6,403 nt of DNA from Gemmataceae bacterium (GCA_009691815.1 SIAL01000210.1:1-6403); one strand, 5' to 3'; positions 1 to 6,131 are shown, numbered from the stretch's first letter. The notes: generated by a model from the letters alone, not told the origin. Numbers and translations: made by a program.

Positions 1-97
1 GAGCAAACCGTTGGGTTTCACCCCCCGAGACGGTTAGGTTTCAGAAAAGAATTGACGAGTATTTTTTGCCATTCCTATGGATCAAATCCGCCAAACC
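1..97. other. Non-coding stretch downstream of fabH
   Basis: No gene is supported here. The only visible structure is an imperfect direct repeat, CGTTGGGTTTCA at 9-20 and CGGTTAGGTTTCA at 31-43. Read on the minus strand, it lies just past the fabH stop codon. I see no convincing GC-rich hairpin followed by a U-tract that would terminate fabH. A 12-codon minus-strand frame (ATG to TAA) exists but is too short to credit. Confidence 0.5.
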
Positions 98-1120
98 CTA
101 GTACCGCAGCAAGGCGGTGCCCCAGGCGAGGCCGGCGCCAAAACCGCTCACACAGACCAAATCGCCGCGGTTGATGCGGTTTTGTTGGAGAGCCTCATCA
201 AACGCAAGGGGGATGGAGGCCGCTGAGGTGTTGCCGTATTTCTCCAAATTGTGAAAGACTTTGGTCCGGGGGATGTGCAGCACATCAATGGCCGTATTGA
301 TGATGCGAATGTTGGCTTGGTGGGGAATGTAGAGGTCCACATCGTCCGATTCGAGGCTGGCAAAGTTCAACACATCGGTAATCGTGTCGCAAAGGATTCC
401 CACGGCCCATCGGAAAACGGCCCGGCCATCCATGTGCATATAGTGCATTCCCTGGGCAAGGAGTTCCGGGGTGGGGGGCAAACGGCTGCCACAGGCCGGC
501 CGATTGAGAAGGTCGCCTCCCCCCCCATCGGCTCCAAGGCTAAGGGCGATAAAGCCTTCCTCGTCCGTTCCTCTGGTGATGACAAAGGCGCCCGCACCGT
601 CACCAAACAGGGGATAAGTTTTGATGTCCATGGGGTTGATTATGCGTGAAGCGGTGTCACCGCCAATAACCAAGGCGCAATCACTGAGGCCCGCTTTGAC
701 ATAGGCCGCCGCTGTGGCAAGGGCATAGATGAACCCGGCACAGGCGGCTTGGATCTCGACCGCGGCACAGCTCAGCCTCAAACGATCCTGTACCTGACAA
801 GCGGTACTGGGAAAGGACATGTCCGGGGTAAAAGTTCCAAGGACGAGCAGGTCAATATCGGAGGCCGTAACATTGGAGGCGGTTAACGCCTTTTTGGCCG
901 CTTCGATACACAAATCGCTTGTTGCCTGATGAGGGGCGGCGTGCCTGCGTTCCAAAATGCCGGTGCGTTTGACAATCCAATCCGAATCGAATCCCAGCTG
1001 CTTGTGGAGCTGTTCGTTGTCAATCACCTTGTCGGGAACATAGCTGCCTGTTCCAAGGACCTTGAAGCCGGTAAGGCGGCGGCAACGGGGCCGTGGCGGA
1101 GTTGCGCGCTCTTCACTCAT
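98..1120 (-). CDS. fabH: Beta-ketoacyl-[acyl-carrier-protein] synthase III (FabH)
   Basis: This enzyme starts type II fatty acid synthesis in the cytoplasm by condensing an acyl-CoA (usually acetyl-CoA) with malonyl-ACP. The 340-residue protein shows the whole thiolase-fold signature: GTGSYVPD near 23-30, DWIVKRTGILERRH (47-60), the nucleophile Cys127 in AACAGF, GDGAGAF (173-179), His267 in PHQANIRII, Asn297 in YGNTSA, and a C-terminal GFGAGLAWG. The Cys-His-Asn triad is therefore intact. It is about 20 residues longer than E. coli FabH, owing to an Arg/Pro-rich N-terminal extension (residues 1-18). The start is supported by an in-frame TAA 9 bases upstream, which makes this ATG the first available; the Shine-Dalgarno is weak (a GGGGATGG-like stretch). 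It is not beside plsX, fabD or acpP, its usual partners. The family call is firm; acyl-CoA chain preference cannot be read from the sequence. Confidence 0.96.
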   Translation of the reverse strand: MSEERATPPRPRCRRLTGFKVLGTGSYVPDKVIDNEQLHKQLGFDSDWIVKRTGILERRHAAPHQATSDLCIEAAKKALTASNVTASDIDLLVLGTFTPDMSFPSTACQVQDRLRLSCAAVEIQAACAGFIYALATAAAYVKAGLSDCALVIGGDTASRIINPMDIKTYPLFGDGAGAFVITRGTDEEGFIALSLGADGGGGDLLNRPACGSRLPPTPELLAQGMHYMHMDGRAVFRWAVGILCDTITDVLNFASLESDDVDLYIPHQANIRIINTAIDVLHIPRTKVFHNLEKYGNTSAASIPLAFDEALQQNRINRGDLVCVSGFGAGLAWGTALLRY

Positions 1121-1140
1121 GTGCGGTTAACCATCCCCAT

Positions 1141-1193
1141 CCGGTCGGCCAAATCACCAAACAAAGCCGTTCGGTTCAGCCTGATTGGACCGG
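1141..1193 (-). repeat. Bulged inverted repeat upstream of fabH
   Basis: The arm at 1141-1156 (CCGGTCGGCCAAATCA) pairs with 1182-1193 (TGATTGGACCGG). This gives about 12 base pairs interrupted by a 3-base bulge and a 1-base bulge, around a 25-base loop. It sits 21-73 bases before the fabH ATG, in the 144-base gap after the upstream gene. It could be a 5' UTR structure, an operator, or a weak terminator remnant for the preceding gene, although no U-tract follows on the minus strand. The pairing is seen; any role is a guess. Confidence 0.4.
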
Positions 1194-1264
1194 TTGCTTA
1201 TTAAAAGTAAAGTTTAGGAATTGGGACCCATTTGACCACCACCTTTTGGCATACCCTTTCCCGG

Positions 1265-2524
1265 TCACTTGATCGGTTGTTCCAAGTAAATGGACCATGC
1301 GAATAAGGCGTGGGATGTGGCCTCCAGCCGCAGTTTACCCTCTTGGGGGGACAAGCGAACGCCCCCCAAAAGCCGGGGCACATACCATTCGGCAAAGTGC
1401 TTGGTATTGGTCTCGACATATTGTAGCGTGGCCAAAAACTGAAGACCTCTCTCAAGGCTTTCTTGCAGTTTGCCGTGACGGGTGGCATCGCCAACCGCTT
1501 GGGCCAATCGCCACCCAAGGGCCAAAGCCTCCACGGCGGCGGCGGTCGTGCTGGTTGGGGACTGTTCCTGGACTTGGCCCGCATTGTTCCAGTTGCGAAA
1601 GCCGCCATAATAGCCCGGCCTTCGTGGGTCGATTTTGTCATATTGAAGGGCGGATAAACCATCGCAAACACCCAAAACAAATTCCGCCGTGGCCTTGTCT
1701 TTGTTGATCGCGTGCAGCTCAACCCCCGCCTGCACCAGCCAACCTACCGAGGCCAACTGTTTTTGTTCCAACCATTTGCGGCTGTAAACGGTATAGGCCC
1801 TCTGGGCGGTCTCTAACTTCCACGATTCCGGTTGCAGGCGATGAGATCGGACTAGGGCGCAAATCGTCATGAAAGGATAGCTGGACGGGCCATCCAGATC
1901 TTCCGGGGAAGGTACCCAGCCATCGTTTTGAAAGAATCCATCGGCTTTGATCCATTTCCGAAGCCCATCGATGAGTTGTTCGGCGTTTACGAGCTGATCT
2001 TTGGGCGGGTTAGGCAGATCAAAAATGGCCATTGCCAGAGCCGATGCTCCCGCCAATTTGTTGAGAACTAGGGACGGGGCTTGGGTCAACCTCGTTCCGG
2101 GTTCGTTGGGATCGGCAACGGTTTCTTCCATAAGCGTCAGAATCGTCTGGAGGGCCCGTGCCTCAAGGCGTGGTTCGTTAAAAGTCCGGCTGGCTCGGGA
2201 CAAAGCCATGGCGGCCACGGCTTGCTTGATAAAGCTGTCCTGCTCGATTTCCCGTTGAATATCCACCAAAAGGCCGGGAGAAAAGCGCCCCTTGGCTCCG
2301 TGGATGCGAAAAAGCCAATCCGCTCCGCGCTTGGCGGCTTGGAAAACCTGAAACTGAATGGGATGGGTAGGAACCGGAGGAGGATTAGCACCTTGAGGCG
2401 AATTGGTTTCGGGGCTATTGAGGGTTTGGGAATACAGCTGCTTTGAACTGAACAGCATAACCCCGATGGCAACCCCGGCAAGGGTCCATTGGCTCAAACG
2501 ACACAATACGGTTTTTAAGATCAT
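1265..2524 (-). CDS. Exported or membrane-anchored protein, alpha/alpha-toroid-like, unknown function
   Basis: I do not recognise a specific family. The 419-residue protein begins with a basic n-region and a hydrophobic stretch (WTLAGVAIGVMLFSS, about 13-27), which fits a signal peptide or N-terminal anchor. A Pro/Asn-rich linker (36-55) follows, then a soluble, helix-rich domain. The domain is rich in aromatic and Gly motifs such as GADWLFRIHG (67-76), GFFQNDGW (196-203), GYYGGFRNWN (304-313) and an STTAAAVEALALG helix (325-337). Alternating Ala/Leu helices and GGF/W motifs recall prenyltransferase/terpene-cyclase-like or six-hairpin alpha/alpha toroids; I see no clear DXDD or other catalytic signature. 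The chosen ATG has a GGGGA element 8 bases upstream. An upstream in-frame TTG at 2587 lies inside the rplU terminator and is unlikely to be used. It probably acts in the cell envelope. Confidence 0.75.
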   Translation of the reverse strand: MILKTVLCRLSQWTLAGVAIGVMLFSSKQLYSQTLNSPETNSPQGANPPPVPTHPIQFQVFQAAKRGADWLFRIHGAKGRFSPGLLVDIQREIEQDSFIKQAVAAMALSRASRTFNEPRLEARALQTILTLMEETVADPNEPGTRLTQAPSLVLNKLAGASALAMAIFDLPNPPKDQLVNAEQLIDGLRKWIKADGFFQNDGWVPSPEDLDGPSSYPFMTICALVRSHRLQPESWKLETAQRAYTVYSRKWLEQKQLASVGWLVQAGVELHAINKDKATAEFVLGVCDGLSALQYDKIDPRRPGYYGGFRNWNNAGQVQEQSPTSTTAAAVEALALGWRLAQAVGDATRHGKLQESLERGLQFLATLQYVETNTKHFAEWYVPRLLGGVRLSPQEGKLRLEATSHALFAWSIYLEQPIK

Positions 2525-2546
2525 GGCCAAGTTCCCCAAAAAACGC

Positions 2547-2566
2547 TTTTTTGCACAGGCAAAAAA
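2547..2566. repeat. Perfect 8-bp inverted repeat overlapping the terminator U-tract
   Basis: TTTTTTGC (2547-2554) and GCAAAAAA (2559-2566) are exact inverse complements around a 4-base ACAG spacer. The right arm lies within the U-tract of the rplU terminator and the left arm is just upstream of the Shine-Dalgarno of the next minus-strand gene. In the minus-strand transcript it could pair the terminator U-tract with downstream sequence. It could also be a simple product of A/T tracts. The repeat is seen; a function is inferred only weakly. Confidence 0.45.
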
Positions 2567-2600
2567 AATCGCAGGACACGAATGCAATCGTATCCTGCGA
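2561..2600 (-). terminator. Rho-independent terminator of rplU
   Basis: On the minus strand, 22 bases after the rplU stop codon, a stem of 13 base pairs forms between 2588-2600 and 2569-2581 with a 6-base loop (2582-2587), followed at once by eight U residues (2568 down to 2561). The single imperfect position is a G-U pair in the minus-strand RNA but a C-A mismatch on the plus strand. This fits a structure kept for minus-strand transcription. It should end most rplU transcripts before the downstream gene. Confidence 0.93.
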
Positions 2601-2622
2601 AAGGTTTTCGGGGCAAGGCGCG

Positions 2623-2952
2623 TCAGTTGGAAGGCGTTTGGCCAGCCAACAAAACTTCCTTGATCTTTACGGAAATGTAGTGTTGGCGATGACCCGTCAA
2701 CCGACGATAGTTCTTACGGCGGCGGTACTTCTGGATGTAGTGCTTGATCGAGGGATGGCCAACCACCTCAACCACTATCTTGGCTCCCTCGACGCGGGGC
2801 TTGCCCACGATGAGTTCTTTGTCGGTCTTAATCATGAGTACATGATCCAATTCAAGCTTGGTGCCCAATTCCGCTTCGCGGTGGTCGAGCCTGACAATAT
2901 CACCAGCTGAAATACGATACTGACGAGATCCGTCCTCAATCACCGCATACAT
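2623..2952 (-). CDS. rplU: 50S ribosomal protein L21
   Basis: L21 binds 23S rRNA in the large ribosomal subunit. The 109-residue length is close to the family norm of about 100-105. The family N-terminus is plain (MYAVIEDGSRQYRISAGDIV), the centre carries the VIGKP-type strand (LIVGKPRVEGA, 47-57), and the basic C-terminal signature is clear, running through KYRRRKNYRRLTGHRQHY (75-92) to the SVKIKEV strand. The open frame runs further upstream, but homology and a strong Shine-Dalgarno (GAGGAG, 9-base spacing) fix this ATG. The usual partner rpmA (L27) is not downstream: an intrinsic terminator and then an unrelated exported-protein gene follow. Expression is probably single-gene, from a promoter in the divergent region at 2953-3285. 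Confidence 0.97.
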   Translation of the reverse strand: MYAVIEDGSRQYRISAGDIVRLDHREAELGTKLELDHVLMIKTDKELIVGKPRVEGAKIVVEVVGHPSIKHYIQKYRRRKNYRRLTGHRQHYISVKIKEVLLAGQTPSN

Positions 2953-2961
2953 CGTAACAAA

Positions 2962-2967
2962 CTCCTC
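2962..2967 (-). promoter_or_regulatory. Strong Shine-Dalgarno of rplU (GAGGAG)
   Basis: The reverse complement reads GAGGAG followed by 9 bases and the ATG at 2952. It decides the rplU start against longer in-frame extensions up to 3057. It is also the clearest ribosome binding site on the left half of the window, which suits a highly expressed ribosomal protein. Confidence 0.85.
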
Positions 2968-2996
2968 AAAATGCTTTGGAACTAAGAAGGATACCT

Positions 2997-3014
2997 CATT
3001 TTGGCCATTTTGGC
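2997..3014. repeat. Tandem 9-bp repeat in the rplU leader
   Basis: CATTTTGGC occurs twice back to back (2997-3005 and 3006-3014), and a shortened copy, CATTTGG, starts at 3021. It lies 45-62 bases before the rplU start on the opposite strand. It could be a pair of operator half-sites for a ribosomal-protein regulator, or slippage-derived sequence. The repeat itself is exact; its role is unknown. Confidence 0.45.
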
Positions 3015-3162
3015 TAGGCCCATTTGGAAAAGCGGACAAAGATCTGATCAAAATCAACCCAATGGGGCCAAAAGGGGTCTCCTCGGAGCCTAACTATCCG
3101 CTTTCGGTGGGAAAATGTGGCCGCCTAATGGGTTTTTCCCCAGTTCTCATCGGTTTCCCGCC

Positions 3163-3190
3163 TTGTTTGGCGCCCAAACCAAATTAGAAT
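3163..3190 (+). promoter_or_regulatory. Candidate sigma70-type promoter of the radical SAM cluster
   Basis: TTGTTT (3163-3168) and TAGAAT (3185-3190) are separated by 16 bases. The -10 matches five of six consensus bases and the -35 three of six. A transcript starting near 3197 would have a leader of about 90 bases before the ATG at 3286. It is the best rightward candidate seen, but promoter rules in the likely host phylum are poorly defined. Confidence 0.35.
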
Positions 3191-3285
3191 AAGATTTGTA
3201 CCCTTTACCCTTCCACCGTTTATGAACTTTGGAAATGGGCCCAAAGGGACCGATTTGAGACGACTCCAACCCACAAAGCTATTCC

Positions 3286-4626
3286 ATGATGACCCCCACC
3301 AAAGAATCCAACAATCAAGAAAAGACGGGCTTGGGGAATTATTTCGTCGCCAATTACCCTCCCTTTTCCTTTTGGAACAAAGGGGAATTGACCGGAGTCG
3401 AGAACCTTTGCCTGCAAACCGCCCCCCCGGATCGCCCTTTGGGACTGTATCTTCACATCCCCTTTTGTCGAAAACGCTGCAAGTTTTGCTATTTCCGGGT
3501 CTACACCGACAAAAATGCCCGTGATATTGAATTCTATCTCGACTCCCTTGTGCGCGAGATCGAAATCCTCTCGACCTACCCCTATCTCGCCAAACGGCCT
3601 CTCAAATTTGTCTACTTTGGCGGGGGTACGCCATCGTTTCTTTCGGTGAATCAGATGCGTGGGCTGGTTGATCGCCTCAAACCGCTTTTTCCTTGGGACA
3701 GCGCCGAGGAAATCACATTTGAGTGTGAACCCGGCACCCTTCAGCAACACAAACTCGAAGCCCTTCGGGATATGGGGATCACAAGGCTGAGCTTGGGGAT
3801 TGAAAACTTTTCCGATGAGATCCTTTTGTCCAACGGTCGAGCTCATTTGAGCGAGGAGATTGCCAAGGCGTATGGCTGGGCCAGGGACTTGGGTTTTCCC
3901 CAGATCAATATCGACCTTATCGCGGGCATGGTGGGCGAAACCGACGACAATTGGCAACTGTGCATTGAAAAGGCCCTTGCCATGGCTCCCGATAGTCTCA
4001 CCGTTTATCAAATGGAACTGCCCTACAATACGGTCTATTCCAAGGAGTTGCGCCTTGTAGGGCAGGACCAGCCGGACTCGGTGGGCATTGCCGACTGGCC
4101 AACCAAGCGCCGTTGGATGGCGGAGTGTTTCGACCGTTTTGAAAAGGCGGGCTATACGGTAACCAGTGCAACCACGGTGGTAAAAGATCCCAAAACGACC
4201 CAATTTGTTTACCGAGACGCCCTTTGGCAGGGTGCGGATATGATGGGGACGGGGGTCGCCAGTTTTGGCCACTTGGGTGGTTTTCATGTCCAAAATCTGG
4301 ATGCGTGGGAAACTTACACCCAAGCCATAGGCCATAACCAAGTACCTTGGGCGAGGGCCTATTCCTTGTCCGATCGGGAAAAATTCGTGCGGGAGTCGAT
4401 TCTGCTGCTCAAAAAGGGACGGCTTTTGGGAAAAGATTTTGAAGCTCGCCACGGCAAAATTCCGGCCCGTGAGTTTGTCCCAATCTTTCAAGATTGGGAA
4501 CGACGAGGCTTTGCTAATCTCGAAGGGGATGATGTTGTCCTTACCCGGGAGGGGCTGATCCAGATCGATCGCTGGTTGCCGGAACTGTTTCTGGCCGAAC
4601 ACAAAAACTACACAAGGTACACCTAA
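3286..4626 (+). CDS. HemN/HemW-like radical SAM protein (coproporphyrinogen III oxidase family)
   Basis: A cytoplasmic radical SAM enzyme of 446 residues. The [4Fe-4S] cluster motif is Cys61-x3-Cys65-x2-Cys68, preceded by the family hallmark LYLHIPF and followed by Tyr-Phe. SAM-binding elements follow in HemN order: FGGGTPS (111-117), FECEPGT (145-151), RLSLGIENF (167-175), a GRAH element (184-187) and NIDLIAGMVGET (208-219). A GTGVASFGHLGG segment (321-332) matches the region before the HemN C-terminal domain, and residues about 363-435 look like the winged-helix HemN_C domain. Several motifs differ from true HemN/HemW, where CGC or CDF, GVQSF and G-x-P-G-Q-T are usual, so a heme role should not be assumed. 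No good Shine-Dalgarno precedes the ATG (a second Met follows at once). The gene leads a tight cluster with a lipoyl-carrier protein and a ferredoxin, which suggests a dedicated redox or carrier pathway. The superfamily call is firm; the substrate is unknown. Confidence 0.9.
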   Translation: MMTPTKESNNQEKTGLGNYFVANYPPFSFWNKGELTGVENLCLQTAPPDRPLGLYLHIPFCRKRCKFCYFRVYTDKNARDIEFYLDSLVREIEILSTYPYLAKRPLKFVYFGGGTPSFLSVNQMRGLVDRLKPLFPWDSAEEITFECEPGTLQQHKLEALRDMGITRLSLGIENFSDEILLSNGRAHLSEEIAKAYGWARDLGFPQINIDLIAGMVGETDDNWQLCIEKALAMAPDSLTVYQMELPYNTVYSKELRLVGQDQPDSVGIADWPTKRRWMAECFDRFEKAGYTVTSATTVVKDPKTTQFVYRDALWQGADMMGTGVASFGHLGGFHVQNLDAWETYTQAIGHNQVPWARAYSLSDREKFVRESILLLKKGRLLGKDFEARHGKIPAREFVPIFQDWERRGFANLEGDDVVLTREGLIQIDRWLPELFLAEHKNYTRYT

Positions 4627-4633
4627 ACCCCCC

Positions 4634-5107
4634 ATGTCCGAAGATTTGTGGTTTACCATGGGCAAGATCCCGGCACGGTTGCCGGGCGAACTCCTTTACG
4701 CCCGCAATCATATGTGGGCCAGGGTCGAGGGAGGGCAGTGCCGTTTTGGCTTTACGCATTACGCCATTCTCCTCATGAAGGATGTCTATTTTCTGGAATG
4801 GCATCTCTCCGAAGGGGATCCGGTTTTTGCCTCGCAGGAGATCGGGCATATAGAAACCTCCAAAGCCGAATCGGCTCTGTATTGCCCCTCGGCGGGAACA
4901 TTGACGCGATTCAACCCGCTTCTCTTAAACGACCCTTCCGCAATCAACACCGACGGCTATGGTAATGGGTGGTTGTTCGACTTGGAAACTTCCCCTGATG
5001 AATTCATGGACGCAAAAGAGTACCTTCAGTTCCTCACGGACAACTGGGATAAAACCCAGGCCATGCTCAAGGGGAAGATGAATCAGATTGAGGATGACGA
5101 CTCATGA
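4634..5107 (+). CDS. GcvH-like lipoyl-carrier protein
   Basis: This resembles the H protein of glycine cleavage, a small carrier with a lipoyl-lysine arm. Residues about 21-117 align with GcvH: YARNHMWARVEGGQCRFGFT matches the H-protein opening, and the lipoylation hairpin is GHIETSKAESALYCPSAG (71-88) with Lys77 at the modified position. INTDGYGNGWLFDLE (104-118) matches the H-protein end. At 157 residues it is longer than the usual 125-130, with about 20 extra residues at the N-terminus and a charged C-terminal tail ending EDDDS. Seven bases separate it from the upstream radical SAM gene, its stop overlaps the ferredoxin start, and six C residues precede its ATG instead of a Shine-Dalgarno. 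No gcvT, gcvP, lpd, lipA or lipoate ligase is visible. I infer a specialised carrier for the cluster, comparable in principle to lipoate-binding proteins of sHdr sulfur-oxidation systems, rather than the housekeeping H protein. Confidence 0.88.
   Translation: MSEDLWFTMGKIPARLPGELLYARNHMWARVEGGQCRFGFTHYAILLMKDVYFLEWHLSEGDPVFASQEIGHIETSKAESALYCPSAGTLTRFNPLLLNDPSAINTDGYGNGWLFDLETSPDEFMDAKEYLQFLTDNWDKTQAMLKGKMNQIEDDDS
5090..5094 (+). promoter_or_regulatory. Shine-Dalgarno (GAGGA) of the ferredoxin gene
   Basis: GAGGA lies 9 bases before the ATG at 5104, inside the end of the GcvH-like gene. With the ATGA stop/start overlap it supports both this start and translational coupling of the two genes. 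Confidence 0.7.
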
Positions 5108-6126
5108 GCAGCGGAAAAATCACAGTGGTCATTTCCCAAGCACCCGGGAAAAATCCCGCCAAACGGGCCCTCGAAGAGAATCTGGCGGCAAGCCTGCTCA
5201 TGGAGTCAGGCATTGAGCTTTCCATCGTTCCCCACCTTTACGACCTCGGTCCCGACCATACCGGGAGGCTTTTCCTCGAGTCCATTCAAGGCGATATGGT
5301 AGTTTTGGCGTGGCTCTTTCCCCGTGCGGCCTATTGGTTGCTGGATCGTGATGGCATTGGCGGCACCGAAGGCCAAAGCCCTCTTCACCCACTCGCCCCC
5401 AAGGACGAGGACGAAGACGAGGAACCGACCGTAAAGGCTCCCGGGATAGGATCGGCAATCGGGGGACCTAACCGGACCATTTGGTGTCTGGACCTAAGGG
5501 ACCATGCGGGGCATCAGGTTTATTTGGAGGAAATCCGTCGCATTTCCGCCGAGGTGACTCTCCTTCGCCAAGCCCGCCAAGCCCAAAAACAGGCAAACCA
5601 ACCGGTGGCGATAATCACCCTAGGCTTACCCCCTCAAAAAGCGGCCCCCGAATTTACGCCGGAAAACCTCTTGGAAGCTCCCGGTCGCCGTTGGTATCCC
5701 GTCATCGACTATTCCCGCTGTACCAATTGTTTGGAGTGCCTCGATTTCTGCCTGTTTGGGGTTTACGGGGTGGATGGGCTTGACCGCATCCTTGTGGAAA
5801 ACCAAGACAGTTGCAAGAAGGGCTGCCCCGCGTGTAGCCGGGTCTGTCCCGAACAGGCGATCATTTTTCCCGATTACAAAAGTCCGGCAATCGCGGGTGC
5901 CCCGGTGGGCAACATTAGCGGGCTAAAGATCGACCTGTCGAAGCTATTTGGCGGGGAAGATGCCATGGTTGTCGCCGCCAAGGAGCGCGATCGGGAACTG
6001 GTCCGAGATGGCCGGGAGGCCGTTGGCCAGACCGTTGGCATAGCAAGGCGCCAAGCCAATAAACCCAGCGGTCCCAAAGACGACCTCGATAGCCTACTGG
6101 ATACACTTGACAGTTTGGACATTTAA
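5104..6126 (+). CDS. Two-[4Fe-4S] ferredoxin-domain protein with large N-terminal domain
   Basis: A cytoplasmic iron-sulfur protein of 340 residues. Residues about 196-258 form a bacterial-type dicluster ferredoxin. The first cysteine set is Cys206, 209, 212, 216 (C-x2-C-x2-C-x3-C). The second is Cys237, 241, 244, 248 (C-x3-C-x2-C-x3-CP), with one extra residue as in Alvin-type ferredoxins. The N-terminal part (about 1-175) begins with a hydrophobic beta strand (KITVVIS) and alternates strands and helices in a possible Rossmann-like fold. It is interrupted by a very acidic loop (DEDEDEE, 101-107); I do not recognise this domain. A charged linker (about 290-327) ends in an acidic, leucine-rich tail (LDSLLDTLDSLDI, 328-340). 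It overlaps the GcvH-like gene by 4 bases (ATGA). The likely role is electron delivery to the neighbouring radical SAM enzyme(s) or exchange with the lipoyl carrier. The iron-sulfur call is firm; the partner assignment is inferred. Confidence 0.88.
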   Translation: MSSGKITVVISQAPGKNPAKRALEENLAASLLMESGIELSIVPHLYDLGPDHTGRLFLESIQGDMVVLAWLFPRAAYWLLDRDGIGGTEGQSPLHPLAPKDEDEDEEPTVKAPGIGSAIGGPNRTIWCLDLRDHAGHQVYLEEIRRISAEVTLLRQARQAQKQANQPVAIITLGLPPQKAAPEFTPENLLEAPGRRWYPVIDYSRCTNCLECLDFCLFGVYGVDGLDRILVENQDSCKKGCPACSRVCPEQAIIFPDYKSPAIAGAPVGNISGLKIDLSKLFGGEDAMVVAAKERDRELVRDGREAVGQTVGIARRQANKPSGPKDDLDSLLDTLDSLDI

Positions 6127-6131
6127 CCAAC

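Larger units (their letters stand above)
2953..3285. other. Divergent intergenic region between rplU and the radical SAM cluster
   Basis: These 333 bases separate minus-strand rplU from the plus-strand cluster and should hold promoters for both. Visible elements are the rplU Shine-Dalgarno, the 9-bp tandem repeat at 2997-3014, a candidate rightward promoter at 3163-3190, and competing inverted repeats. The arm at 3109-3115 (GGGAAAA) can pair exactly with 3134-3140 (TTTTCCC). The overlapping arm at 3106-3114 can instead pair with 3154-3162 through 9 pairs including one G-T. I could not pick a convincing leftward -35/-10 pair. No credible small gene was seen; frames here are short and overlap better-supported starts. 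Confidence 0.6.

Noticed and set aside
9..43. Two similar 12-13 base direct repeats as a possible CRISPR remnant or attachment site
   Set aside because: Only two imperfect copies with a short spacer and no associated gene; likely chance.
1201..1722. A 173-codon minus-strand frame overlapping the end of the envelope-protein gene
   Set aside because: It runs in another frame of a longer supported gene, is rich in Pro/Arg/Trp as expected of a shadow, and has no motif.
2525..2587. N-terminal extension of the envelope protein from an upstream TTG
   Set aside because: The TTG is in the loop of the rplU terminator and would place 21 extra residues before a good signal-peptide start that has its own GGGGA element.
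2953..3057. N-terminal extension of L21 by 35 codons
   Set aside because: L21 proteins begin at MYAV, and a strong Shine-Dalgarno sits at the right distance from that ATG inside the extension.
3222..3524. A 100-codon plus-strand frame overlapping the start of the HemN-like gene
   Set aside because: It is out of frame with the radical SAM motifs and its sequence looks like a frame-shifted copy of the real protein region.
3286..4626. Assignment as true HemN (coproporphyrinogen III dehydrogenase) or the heme chaperone HemW
   Set aside because: The Tyr-Phe after the cluster, GIENF and GMVGET depart from both groups, and no heme gene is nearby.
3220..4665. A long open frame (481 codons) on the minus strand antisense to the HemN-like gene
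   Set aside because: It exactly mirrors a gene with clear radical SAM motifs, shows no recognisable family features, and such frames arise from codon bias in the sense gene.
4634..5107. Annotation as the housekeeping glycine cleavage H protein
   Set aside because: The fold and lipoyl lysine match, but the context lacks all glycine cleavage partners and the protein has extra termini, so only a GcvH-like carrier is claimed.
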